From Cinnamomum chago (Eukaryota > Streptophyta > Magnoliopsida > Laurales > Lauraceae): DNA of 64,000 nt. Made by a program: the position numbers and the translations under genes. Shown here piece by piece: positions 21,611-33,104 of this stretch (position 1 is its first letter; the number at the start of each line of letters is the position of its first letter). The stretch lies in assembly GCA_038049695.1 (NCBI GenBank), contig CP142456.1, forward strand, positions 78,019,422 to 78,083,421, read 5' to 3'. A model generated the notes under the pieces. That model saw only the letters and a program-made list of their open reading frames with translations, was not told the DNA's origin and made no database searches.

Positions 21611-22324
21611 GTATGTTGTGTTATTAATTTTTTGACTCATCAATTCCCTTTCCTACTTCAGTATCTAATAGTAGTTGTGTAAATCAGCCCATAAAAGTGC
21701 ATATTTTGGACTGTTCTGTGGCCCAATTGATCCGGAAATTTGTAAACATGCACTATCAAAGGCTTCCAATTCATGCTTGGAGCTGTTCCCCCAAGTCAAG
21801 TGACTGAGTGAGGAATCTCTGAACTTACTAAAAAGAAAAGAAAGACAGAGAAAGAAAGAGAGAAAACCCACAAGGCACAAAGTGAAAGGAGTCCCTACCA
21901 AATAGACAAACTATAGATCATTTGAATCTGGAGTCTGGAGACAAAAATAGCATACAAGCATAAAGACAAAACTATACAATGAATTAAATGTTGAAAACCA
22001 AGCACAAGCAGCACAAAACATGCCCCCAAGTGGTCCCAAAAACAAGGATCTGCACTCTCTTTAGAGATTTCATTGTTAGATTTGGAGAAAAAACCAGTAA
22101 GGGGAAAAACAGAGGAACAAACAACAGATAAGCTTTCTTTTGTAATAGGTTGCAAAGAAGAAGAACATCTGATGAATAGAGGAATAATAGAAAGAGGAGA
22201 AGTGGAAAGGAAAGGAATCAAGGATACCTCTTCTTGGATGTCTTCGAATTTCTGCACGACGATCGCCATCGTCGCCAACTCGCCATTGCTGGAGACCTGG
22301 ATGCGATGTGGAGAGGGAGAAGGG

Positions 22325-22390
22325 TTGGAGAGATCAGAGATTAGAGGGTTTTGGGGGTTGGAGAGATCAGAGATTAGAGGGTTTTGGGGT
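22325..22390. repeat. 33-bp tandem repeat, two copies, in the hAT 5' region
   Basis: The unit beginning TTGGAGAGATCAGAGATTAG is present at 22325 and 22358 with no visible change. It lies just outside the putative first leader exon of the transposase, so it may be promoter sequence. Confidence 0.85.
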
Positions 22391-22684
22391 GCGATGTGGT
22401 GTGGAGAGGATTAGAGGAAGAAGGGTTGGAGAGGGAAAAGGGTTTTCAATCGTTGGGTTTTGGGGGAAATGACTCAAATGAGGATTTTTAGATTTGATGT
22501 GGGTGGGTCATCAGCATCAGGTCATGGGTGCATTTTACCTATGGGCTTGATTTAAATGGGGTGCAAAATGCATTGTTAAGTGGGGCATGGCTGTGTGGCC
22601 TATATCCTTTTAATAGGATTTTCAAAATTCACCGGGTGCAGGTGCACCCAGGTGAATAGGCATCGGTCCGCCACTGCACTCCCA

Positions 22685-23918
22685 CATGTACAAACTCAAG
22701 TTTCAATGTCCCCGTTGAGGATTATATGTTCCTTGTAACTCAACAAATGTAGTAGTTTACTACAATGCTCATGGCTTATATAATTTATTATTCTATTTTA
22801 TCATTGTGTCGCAGATTCAGATCTACTGCAGCATCTGGACATAAGTGCTGACTATTTTGACTGCTTCATGGCAAGTTTTGTATGGTAAGTAAATGTTTCA
22901 CCACCATATTTAGAATTGAAAAAATCTTTTAAAGGCATTATATCATGCTTAACTGGAAGAAACATGCTTTTCTTCCTGATCAACAAGCACCGCCATTATG
23001 TAATAGATGTAGTCATCTGGTGTGTCCCAACTGTGCATGGCCCATGCCCTAATTTCTCCCTGCCCTCCCAATCCGAAATGCATAATTTCCCATATCTTGC
23101 TGGTATTAATGCTGACCCCAAAGTGATGGATACGGCCAAGGTGATGATGATGATGATCTTGCTACTATTTCTTTCTCCCCAAAGCATCTCTTTCTTCCTT
23201 GAATCTCCATCACCATTATATAAAAAACTACATTTTCTTCTCCCTAATAGTTCCCACTTCCCACCCTATTACCTCCATCTTGAAGTGGCAACTTAACCTC
23301 ATTCCAATTGATCAACTAGTTGGAGAAAGTAGATTTGATCTAAGAGCCTCAGAGCATAACGGTTTTCTTTTAACATTTTTTTTTATAGAACTTAATCCAA
23401 TGGTGAGTTGGCAAGTATAATTTAGATTAGTGTCAATGTAGGGTGAGTGCTTATTCATGGCAGGTTAGTGAGTTTGAGGGGTTGGACCATGTGGTGGCAA
23501 AAAAGTTACCTCTACCTCTCAGCAGAAAAACATCTCACCTGAAAGATGTCTCTCACAACTTGTGTGAGAGAAAATTTTAAGACCATCGTGGGACCCACTC
23601 GGATGCATGCTAATCATGGTAGATATGATTTTGGGGAAAAGCACCTCAATTAGGTCATCACAACCATTGATTTAGGGGTCTTAAAGTTTACCTGTTTCTT
23701 AACTTAATACATTTTGAACTTTAACCCGGTGGTGAGTATAATTTGGATTACTGTCAAATTAGGGTGGGTGTGAATTCAAGGGGGTTTATTGAGTTCCAAG
23801 GGGTTGGACTGATCACGAAGGGTCCCACGTAGTGGTAAAAAGGTTTTCTCTCACGCAAGCTATGAGAGATGTCTGATGTCTGTTCAGGTTTTCCAAATAT
23901 ATATATATATATATATAT
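22685..23918. other. Non-coding region right of the hAT element
   Basis: It contains a well-bounded exon-like segment (22815-22884, CGCAG and GTAAGT borders) that may be PPR 3' UTR. Two related blocks, about 23390-23580 and 23700-23880, share GTGAGT, AATTTRGATTA, GGGTTGGAC and TCTCTCAC motifs in the same order, so they are old duplicates. No protein gene is recognised. Confidence 0.45.
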
Positions 23919-24264
23919 GTGGGAAAGTTTCAAGTGCATCTATCCCTCACCATAGGGTGAGAGACACTTCCCATTTTTGCACATGAAGACAAGGATGTGT
24001 ATAGGAGAAGTTTCAAGTGCATCCATCCCTCACCATAGGGTGAGGGATGCTTCCATAATTGGGCATTTTCAAGTACAAAAGTTACTTTTCAAGGACATAG
24101 GGTGAGGTATACTTCCTTGTCTTCATGTGCAAAAAATGGGAATTTTCAAGTACAAAAGTGAATTTTCAAGGACATAGGGTGAGGTACACTTCCTTGTCTT
24201 CATGTGCAAAAAGGAAAAGTGCCCTCACCCTATGGTGAGGGATAGATGCACTTGAAACTTCCCC
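23919..24264. mobile_element. Foldback MITE inserted in a TA tract
   Basis: The ends are long inverted repeats of about 70 bp with few mismatches (left GGGAAAGTTTCAAGTGCATC, right on the other strand GGGGAAGTTTCAAGTGCATC). Each arm contains CCCTCACCATAGGGTGAG, itself nearly palindromic. Both sides abut (TA)n DNA, consistent with a TA target (Stowaway/Tc1-mariner style), though the tract hides the exact duplication. Internal arm segments are repeated (CATAGGGTGAGG and CTTCCTTGTCTTCATGTGCA occur twice). The transcript would fold into a long hairpin. Confidence 0.75.
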
Positions 24265-24705
24265 ATATATATATTTATATCATCATCATCATAAAAGCCT
24301 TTCCAAGAGCCCTTGATTATCGAAAGTGATTCGTCTAATGCAATGTTTTGCATGTTAGGCATGGCAAGGGGTCCTTGGAAGTTTCATTATTAGCATAATG
24401 AAACAAAATCTATATCATCTTCCATCTAGATTGTGTTTCAGAAAGTGCTTCATTTGGAAATTGAAGTGGTGGATGGTTTGACTAACGAAGGATTATGCAA
24501 TGTGGGTTCTAGTGTCTCTCTTAAATTGTAGTTTGTTTATGTTCCTAAGGGTTTTAGACATTGTTTGGGTGTTGGGTATAATGCTCTTATGCGTTCATCT
24601 TTTTCATTGTGCTTTGATGTTGTAATTTTCAGTTCCTCTCTCCTTTTTCCAATTAATTTTTTTTGTTACCGATAAAAAAAGTCTCCTTGCTTTAAATCTG
24701 TCAAA

Positions 24706-25000
24706 CTAGAAAAGAAGGCTTTTGGAGAACCATAAATGGGCAGTTGAAATGCATTCCCATATCCATTTTCTCCATTTGGACCATTTCTGCAGAACCCCAT
24801 TCGTCCACCATATACACTCAAAGTGACTAATCAGCATCATCATTCGCCTTCTCGGCATATGTTTTGCAAACCTTCCTGTTATAGTACTCTTCAACATTGC
24901 ATCAATACATTCATTAGCCAGAAAGAGCACCATTAAGCATTTGATGTCCATGACTGAGAGCTCCTTGGAAGGGTGAGATAATACTATCTTTTACCTCCCA
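24706..25000 (-). pseudogene. L1-type LINE reverse transcriptase relic
   Basis: On minus, two frames join to give pieces of a plant L1 reverse transcriptase: SIISPFQGALSHGHQML, then FLANECIDAMLKS, and GVLQK-KWRKWIWECISTAH. These match the conserved ISPxQGAF-RQ-LD, ANE-ID and WI-CISTA-F stretches of plant L1 elements. Frameshifts separate them and the FADD box is missing. A 449-bp hAT derivative sits immediately beside it (25001). Confidence 0.65.
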
Positions 25001-25449
25001 CAGGGGCGGACCTATGCTTTCATGACTTGGGACGGTCGCCCTAGGTCGGATCTTGACACTTCCCAAAAGTCCAATGGGCCCTACATCATGGCCCACGTGT
25101 TTAAACAACCGCCCCACGTATGCAAATGTCTTGTTGGCTTTGAGAAATGTTCTTGTATCCAGTTTTTTCCCATACCTATTCACCTTGAATTTGTAGCGAT
25201 CTTCCATAGGCATTGATTTTGACATAAATTTTGAGTGAAATAGGATAATGTGAGTTTGAGTTGATTTTTTATGAGAGAAATCAATGATAGCAGATGCAGT
25301 TAAGTATTTTGTATCTATATGTTTAAATGTAATATATTTTCTCTTCTGCTATTATTTAGGTGAAATATGTCTAGCAAAAAAAAAAAGTTGGACCTTTTCA
25401 ATTGACCATTATCTGCCCCACCCTAATGAAAACCCTGGGTCCGCCACTG
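25001..25449. mobile_element. Non-autonomous hAT element (449 bp) with ends like the large hAT
   Basis: The left end is CAGGGGCGGACCTATG and the right end read on the other strand is CAGTGGCGGACCCAGG, matching the 6-kb element's ends (CAGTGGCGGACC) with one change at the left. A perfect 8-bp target duplication ACCTCCCA flanks it (24993-25000 and 25450-25457). It encodes no transposase. It was most likely moved by a transposase like the one at 16824-19181. Confidence 0.92.
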
Positions 25450-25457
25450 ACCTCCCA

Positions 25458-28400
25458 AATTCTGTTCATGGATACTTCTTTCTGAAACTTTCTATAAAGT
25501 TCCAACTAATTTTTTGGCTGCAATCCCATTATACCGGTAGCGCTTTTACTTTTTTTATTATAGTGCTATTAAGGTGACATTGCATTTCTATTAGGTCTTA
25601 CTCTATTATAAGATTCTTCAGATACTTAGATGAGATCCTCTTTGATTATTTCTCAATATGATCTTTTTGGTAAAAGTGCTATCAAGGTGACATTTACGCT
25701 TCTGTTCAATCTTACTCTGTTCTAAGGTTCTTCAGATATTGAGATGAGATCTTGATTACTTCTCAACATGTTATTTTCTTTTTGATTGGTATTTCTCAAC
25801 ATGATTGAAGGAAAGTAAATCTAGTGAGATACCAGGTGCCTTATCTCCCTTAAATTCAAAGACTAAATACATTTCTTTCATTAAAAAGGTCATTCCAACG
25901 TAGATCCTAAATCTGGAATACATTGGTTGAAATTAATCCCGTTCCATTCCAGTTCAACAAAGCTCTCCTTGGCATATAATCTTGAGAAGAAACCAAGAAT
26001 CCGCCTTCCTAGTCGTTCATCCTATGTGTTTACTTCATTAATTTCCAAGTTCAAGCAAGAACGGTAATTTGATTGTCTCCTGCAGTTTTATGAAATATAT
26101 TATGGCCTTACTATAACGAAAATGCTCGGAACTTTTGGCTCCTTACAATCTCCTCCCTCTTGACTGATTTTCGAAACTCACTTCCAAGGAACTCGTCATT
26201 ATTATGCCGACACTTGATAGTGTTGATTGTTTTTTCTTTTTGCTCAAGCGTCTGTCTAATATGATGCAATGTTAATTATCTAAGAAATGCATTCATGTGA
26301 CCTTGTGTTACTTGATATGTTGCAGGATACATATCAAATCTCCATCCCCAAGGTGCTGTTGATGCCATCCAAATCTCTGCACCGCTTTACATCCAACAGA
26401 TAGTCCACCAATGAGATTGCATCATCAGGAAGTTACAAGTCGCATATTGTTTTACCTCGTCAACAGTTGAAATTTCAATCTTTTCATCAGTAGTCTTGAT
26501 TCTATTGAGTTATGAGAGTGTGGATGGTAGTGTTAGAGCTAGGCCTTTTGCACCATTATTGGTTTCACTCGTTTCGCGGATTTTGCTAGTTCTCGCCATC
26601 ATGGGTTGAGCTCCAGAATCCAGAATTTAGCCCTACTGGGTCTTGTGTTCTAAAGTTCAGATCCAGTTAACAGTCCAGGGCCCCAGGCTTGCGTCGGATC
26701 AGGCTAGGTCCATTCCTCCAAAATTGCTGGGTTTCGGTCTATCACAACCTTGTGTAGCCTAAGCCCTTTTACACCTTTCAGCTTATTGATCCCAAATTGG
26801 ATCTTGTAGCTGGGGTTCTTCCCTTCTATTTCTTTTCCATTCAACTGTCCATCACCCATGACTCCATTTTGATCCTTGGAAGTTGGTTACTCCTTACTCA
26901 GGTTACCTGTAATTTGTTGTTGGGAAGAATGAATGAACTGTGACTTACAAGTTACAATAACTCAGGTTACTTCTGCTTGGGTTTTGCTGATCCAATCGGG
27001 CTGTAAGAAAGTGGAGTAGTTCAGTTTGCCTTCTGTTTGCTCCACTGTGGCTTTTGTCTATTGTCCATTGTTCATCCCTTTTCTTTGATGCAACTATTTA
27101 TGTTTCAACTAAATACTTCAAGTTGTTTGTTGGCTATTTCAGATAGCGAACCATCGACTTTTTAGATAGCAGTGTCTCAGAGGGGACACAAAATGGTGAT
27201 CCACTCAGTAGAAAGCAACAGCATAAGGAACAAACCCTGAAGCGCAAGCTACAATGAAAAGCTCAAAGTGTTTAGAAAGTTGAAACTAACACCTTGAACA
27301 TGATACAGTATGGGCGAGCAGTATCAATAATTTGTAACTTCTGATTTCGTCAACCAAATTTGTGTGGTACTTAATGTTGTCTGTACTTGTTTGTTCCTTT
27401 CCTTCTGTAGTTGTCTTTTTCTGCAAATTAAACTTTTGATGTGTTTGGCCTTCTATTCTAGCAATCTGAGCAGGCCTTTTGATCTATAAAGTAATTACTG
27501 TCTTCACTCAAAGCTGGATAATTGGAGTGGATTATCTTTTGTTTCCTGTTATTTCTTAATTTTCAGAACCAGCAGCAAATGTAACATTAGGATTAGCTAG
27601 ACTACAATCCAGACAGTCCAAACCAAGGTTCCTTTTGTAGATGAGGCGCAGACTAACAAATCACACTGATCTAACAATCGAACCAGTTAATGCATTCAAC
27701 ATCCTATGAACAACAAAAGAAAAATGAGAGAGCAAATGCAATGGGCAAAATCAGACTGATTCACATCCATGGGCCTATCATCTTAAAAAAATCTTGTATT
27801 TGGGTGCATGTATGGCTTACCATGGTCTACTAAATTAAAAATATGTACATACGATACTTTTAACATAATTCCTGGTTAACAACTTGTGTTTTATTTTTCT
27901 TATTTTTAAACGAGCAACTAGTAGAGACGAGTGCTGTTAGTACAGTACTGCAGTTGAAGGTGCTCATTATTGTAGCCACAAGGTTGTGTGTTCGAGTCAT
28001 GTTACTCTTTTTAAGTAACTGGTAATGGGATACCAACAAGGATCTTGTATGTGGTAGTGAGGAAAAGACATGAAAAATTGTGGAGTTGTAAAGAACATGG
28101 TTTTAAATAGGGTCGAGTGTGATAGGAAAACTCACAAAGCTGATGATCCTAGATAAATGAGGTGAGGCTTTGTTGATAGTGATAAAAATTTGAAGTCTAG
28201 CTCACATCACATCTGTAGGAAGTTAGCATTACCAGTTACCATATGAGAATTTGTGCTGGGTTGGGTGATTATTAGGAATGTTAGGTTGTGCCCGCTGCTT
28301 AAGCCTTAAAATTTTGGTTGATTATTCATCAGGACCAGGCCTAGGCTTGCTGCACTCTTGTGGCCTGAGAGCCCAGAGTGGTCACATTTAGTGACCACAG

Positions 28401-31400
28401 ACGCATGGGATAAACATAAAAAACATCTGCCCTGCCCTTCTATTAAACCAATCAAATTGGTTGGGCCTGAATTGAACTAAGGTGACATTATTGAAATGGA
28501 CCAGGCCAGGGCACAATAAAAAATAAAAAAAAATAAAAAAAAATCTTGGGCTGGATCCTGGCCTGGCCTGGTCATCAAGTTCTTAGATTCTGGTGAATTT
28601 TTAACCAACTCGACTGGGCTTAGATAGAAGGTAACCTTGTCTGACACATATAGAGCCCTAATCCACACTCTTGTTGCTATATCTTTTTTTTATATTATCA
28701 CAAATGGATTTCTTTGAAGAGTGAGAGATTTTCATCTCTCAATCAATGGCCTCCTGTTATGTTTACAAATACAGGCAACGGTGCATTGAAAATCTTACAT
28801 ATTTAAATAGGGCCGAACAAACGGGCCAGTCATTCTTGTATCTTTAATCAAGGGGCCATGCCTATTCAAAATTAGGTTTTTGAAAGCTCAGGGTGCAGCC
28901 CATTTACAGCCCTACTGACAAGTAGATTGGTCACATTGACACATTGATCCGATTCCTGGACGATCATCCCTCTAGGAAGTAGGCCATTATTATTTTATTC
29001 CATAAAAGGTGACTAAACCGGGTATGGGCCATTTCTCAAATGGACCACATCCCAAACATTGCACTGATGTGGGATGATATGTAGCTTTTTGTTTATTTGC
29101 ACAGCCTCCTAGGACAGTCAAATGGGGCCCACAAGAATATGGCACTATGGGAAGGACGGTGTGGATGAAGTGGAAAGTTGCTTTCTGAAATTCTTCACGT
29201 TGATTTTCCAATCTGGTGAAATAGACAGTCAATTCGCAGTGAATATGGTAGGGGGGGTGTCCTTGCATACTATAATGTTAGGGATGGTGGGTAATAACAA
29301 CCCATGGGAGAGATGCCTTTTGTAGGCTTCCTGGGCAGTTTTGGCATGGCTCATAGCTCCTAGTGGGAGGATGCAAGGTGGGGAATAGGTGATCATTCCA
29401 AAGTGAAAAAGGGGGCCTCCTTTCCATATTCCCCCTTTTCCCATTTGCATTGCTTTGCATGTTCATGAATGGAAAAAGGCCCTTCACGTCTGCTTAGTTT
29501 TAATCAGAGAGAGAGAGAGAGATATGTTCTTTTATATGCCCTTTTTATCCATGTGTGACCCATGTCTTTAGTGAATGAATTCATAAGCTCATCATGGATG
29601 GGCAGTTTCAAGAGGCTACTCAAGATTGGAAGATCACAGCCAAGTTTTTTCTTTTTATCACATTTTTGTTTGGTTCTTTTCTTACTTAACCACCTTATAC
29701 TTTCATAGCCACAAATGCAAAAAGATCTGAAAATTTTCAATAAGAGTTTGTGGTGACTCATATTTCAGTGATATAGAGGATTGGAAATTTCTTTTTCTTA
29801 TAGATTCTCTCTTTTTTCTTTTTTCTTTTTATATTCAATCAGAGAGATAGACTATTAAAAGGTCCCTGTTAGAGGTGGGACCCAACACACCATCACTAAA
29901 ATAGTGGGCCCCACAATTAAGAAAATAAGGACTCGGGTCCCTATGAGGGAGTGAGTCATCATCTCCATGAAAAGAACATACATGTAATAAGATAAATGAG
30001 AACAGGCCACGCACCTTGCATGCCACTGCCCCCAAAATATTCCTTTCCTTTCCTCTTTTTTGCTTCCCACTCACTATCAACACAAGCTCATCATTCCCTG
30101 CTACATGTTTTTGGCGGATTTCCTTTCCCACCATATTCTATACTTTTCTCCTTGCAAGAAAAGTTTACTTGTTATTGCAATCAATTTGACTTGCAAACAC
30201 CTTTTTCTTTTTCCTTCTTTTTTTTTTTCTCTTCCCTTCCTTTCTTTTCTAGATCATGATTTTCTCTCAGACAATGCTAATCAACAAGCTTTAATTCTCT
30301 ATAAAGCTACATTAATTAAAGTCTAAAGCCATTTTTTTTTATTTGATAGGATCAACCCAACTGACTGTACACTGTGTAAACCATGTGATTGATCAGAGTG
30401 GAGCCAATGCCAATCCACCCACTTAATAAATCCTTTATATACCTTCGATCATCCCAGAGCCTTATCTCATCTTCAAATATGATATAAAGCATAGGAAGGC
30501 TTCTTTCTGGGGCATTATATAAAAATAATGAAAATTTTGAGGGTACCGAGCGGAAAAATATAAATCAATGAAAATTTCTTTTCCTTCAAGTAGACAATGC
30601 AAAGTATATTGAGATCAAGAGTTCCTTGATCATGTAACATATGATTAGGTTTTTATTCTTCCAGAAAGTATCTTTTGTTGACCTCAACTTTGTGTGACTC
30701 AACTTACTTACATCTCCTTGATTATCCGGAAGTTTCAACATGTGTTTTGACATGCGAAAAATCGAGTTTGGACGTATTTTAGGTTTCGATCCATAAACGG
30801 GTTTGGATCCGAAACTCAATTTAGGTTTCGATTGATAAATGGGTCCGATTTTAAGCCCATGTAGGTTCCGACCTGTGGACTTGGGACCCAACATGAGTCT
30901 GCAAATTGTACATTAAAATTAAAGTTTTTTGACATGTTTATGTATAATCATGGAGGTAGTAAACTTGATGCATTGCTATAAGTTGAATGATGTACTCATT
31001 TCTTTAAAAAAATAAAAAAAGTGAAGAGAAATTAGATCCTATTTTGGAACTAAAATCCAGCCATCTATGTGTACCCGGTTCCGATATTAGATTTGAGTTT
31101 TCCTATTAAATCCTGATTTGGAACCAACAAAACATATTCCGAGTCAAAATCGGACTCGGAACCAAAACCGTTATATAGAAACAGGTCCGGGTCCATTATA
31201 GTTCTGACTCGGAACTGGCCCGTTTGCAATTCTATATTTGCGCAATGACTTAATTTTTTTCTCCCATTAGAGTGATGATATGCACTATGAAATTTTTTTG
31301 GTAAAAGATAATTCATTAACAATAAAAAAAGATAACATACAAACCCAAAACCCCTCACAAACCATAACATCAAAGAAACCCCCTTTCCCTCAGCCGTCCA

Positions 31401-32477
31401 GACCGTCCCTTTGCACCATGAAATTGATCGTGTCTCAAATAAATAGTTATTTTTTTTATTTTCTTATAAAACTTTCTTTGGCACAAACTTGACAAGGGGG
31501 GGTATATGATTCTACTTGGAGTGAAATTTGCTCTACGGATAAATATGAGCAGCTCGGTCCAACGAAGGGTGAACCCCATATGGTTCTTACAGTGACACAT
31601 CTACAGCAGCACTTGATCATATCCCTTGGGAGGGAGATCTTCTTTATTTATTCATTTACCTTCATTATTGATTGCTAATCTTCAACAAGTTCTAGGTTTA
31701 AACCCATATAGTTATTAAAATTTACATGTGATGCATTCGCGTGTAAACCCTCCCTCCATTAGTATTGGCATTAGTATTGGCGTGGAAGATACGTACAAAA
31801 TAAAAAGCAACGATGAAGACTAATTAGCCAATTAATCACCTTTCATTGGGAACGTCATTGAGATAGGATACATTAGTCAAATATCACCCAAATGAGAGTG
31901 ACTGTAATCAAGTGGTAATCAGACCTAGAAATTGATTTAGTAGACAATAATTACAAACAGAAAACCCATTTTCAATATAATCTAGAAGTTCTAGCCACTT
32001 TAGAAGACCTTATTTCACAACTTCTTTTCCTGGGAAAATGATCTCTATTGCAATATTGTGAAAAGGGTTTTTTCATGGCCTTTTTTGTTGTGGTTTTTTT
32101 CATATCAACCTATCTTCATTAGCCAATACACTCATGGTTAAGAGACAATTCACATTTCCGTATCACACACATGCATGGTTGATTCCTATGCCTTCAGGTT
32201 AATAGTATCACTCCTACCACTAGACCATCCTAGCTAAAAAAAACCCGCCTTCATTTAAATCCCTTCTCCTTTCGTACACATTAATTGATCATTAACCACA
32301 ATTGAATTCACAAAGGTAAATATGTGCTCAAAAGATTATTAATATTTGAGACTTTAAAATTGTGAGTTAGAATCATTTTACCAACCTATGTTCTCAATGT
32401 CTCCTGTACATACAAGTATACAACCTATCTCTTAAAAGAGTTTGGATCTCCTTCTTCAACAAAATAGTGACTCAATC
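25458..32477. other. Gene-poor region
   Basis: No convincing coding gene in 7 kb. A good acceptor at 26325 could start the last PPR 3' UTR exon. There are a tRNA-like SINE fragment at about 27925-28020 (GGTTGTGTGTTCGAGTC), dispersed repeat pieces at about 28440-28620, 29020-29250 and 30740-31240, and short GA tracts (29503-29522). ORFs of 60-100 codons here show no domain or codon signal I recognise. Confidence 0.5.
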
Positions 32478-32570
32478 GCCTCTTATATAAAATGTCATTT
32501 TTGCTTTTTTCATTCGAAGGAAGCAAACAAGAGTGTATAATTAGCTTGCATCACATTTTATATAAGAGGC
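32478..32570. repeat. 18-bp perfect inverted repeat, 57-bp loop
   Basis: GCCTCTTATATAAAATGT at 32478-32495 is exactly complementary to ACATTTTATATAAGAGGC at 32553-32570. It could be the core of a small MITE or a hairpin; no target duplication was found. Confidence 0.85.
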
Positions 32571-32839
32571 ACTTGAGGGTATTTTATATAGATGGCACTT
32601 GGGATAAGACGAAATAATATTTTCTTTATTTTGTTGAAATGAGGGGATCTAGAGTCCTTTGGAAATTGAATGTAATTCTAAATGGGCCCATTCCAAGAGG
32701 AGGAAAGCAGAGAAAGAGATTGGTAGATGGATTTTGGAAAAAACAAAACCAACCCCGCACTCCCCGGGCCTTGGGAGAGTGTATGGCATACATTAATTTG
32801 GATAGATAGGTATGTAGAATCAAGAATTACAAAGAGCAC

Positions 32840-33030
32840 CCCGCGATGCGTAGGATAAGGAGGCGGCTCACGATAACGTCGTACGCGGGGAAATTCCCGA
32901 CAGAGCTGGCCATAAAATTCCACGCTTGCATGGGTGTCGGTGAAGTGGGGCCCACCGCTGACAACGCGTGCAAAGCCGGGCTTCATGGGCGTCTCTTTTC
33001 CCGTGGGTCCCACTGACGTATCACGTACTC
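32840..33030. promoter_or_regulatory. CpG-rich block, possible orphan promoter
   Basis: About 20 CpG dinucleotides fall within 190 bp, in a neighbourhood that is AT-rich and CpG-poor. ACGT cores (AACGTCGTACG, GACGTATCACGT) are present. It is followed by (TCA)n and a (CT)n tract at 33071-33098 and a long pyrimidine-rich run, the usual look of a plant transcription start and leader on the + strand. No ORF downstream is convincing, so any transcript would be non-coding or have distant exons. Confidence 0.35.
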
Positions 33031-33066
33031 CCCCTCTTCAGTTTTCTATTACCCTCATCATCATCA

Positions 33067-33070
<4 letters not shown>

Positions 33071-33098
<28 letters not shown>
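33071..33098. repeat. (CT)n microsatellite
   Basis: An uninterrupted CT tract next to TCA repeats, directly right of the CpG-rich block. Confidence 0.9.

Positions 33099-33099
<1 letters not shown>

Positions 33100-33104
<5 letters not shown>

Larger units (their letters stand above)
16622..22676 (-). mobile_element. Complete autonomous-looking hAT transposon, 6,055 bp
   Basis: The left end is CAGTGGCGGACCCAGG and the right end read on the other strand is CAGTGGCGGACCGATG, a 12-bp perfect terminal inverted repeat. A perfect 8-bp target duplication (CACTCCCA) borders it. It encodes one uninterrupted transposase on minus (19181-16824). The 3.5 kb on the transposase's 5' side holds candidate leader exons (ending at 22228; 19632-19548; restarting at 19228, each with consensus-like splice sites), a 33-bp tandem repeat and a captured NAD-malic enzyme gene fragment. 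The exact duplication and open transposase argue for a recent insertion. It lies in what may be a 3' UTR intron of the PPR gene. Confidence 0.93.
16614..22684. repeat. 8-bp target site duplication CACTCCCA around the hAT element
   Basis: CACTCCCA occurs at 16614-16621 immediately left of the element and at 22677-22684 immediately right. A perfect 8-bp duplication is the hAT superfamily signature and fixes both element ends to the base. Confidence 0.95.

Noticed and set aside
30740-31240. Repeated GGTTCCGA/TCGGAACC motifs as a gene or array
   Set aside because: They look like a diverged dispersed repeat; I could not find ends or a duplication, so no element is called.
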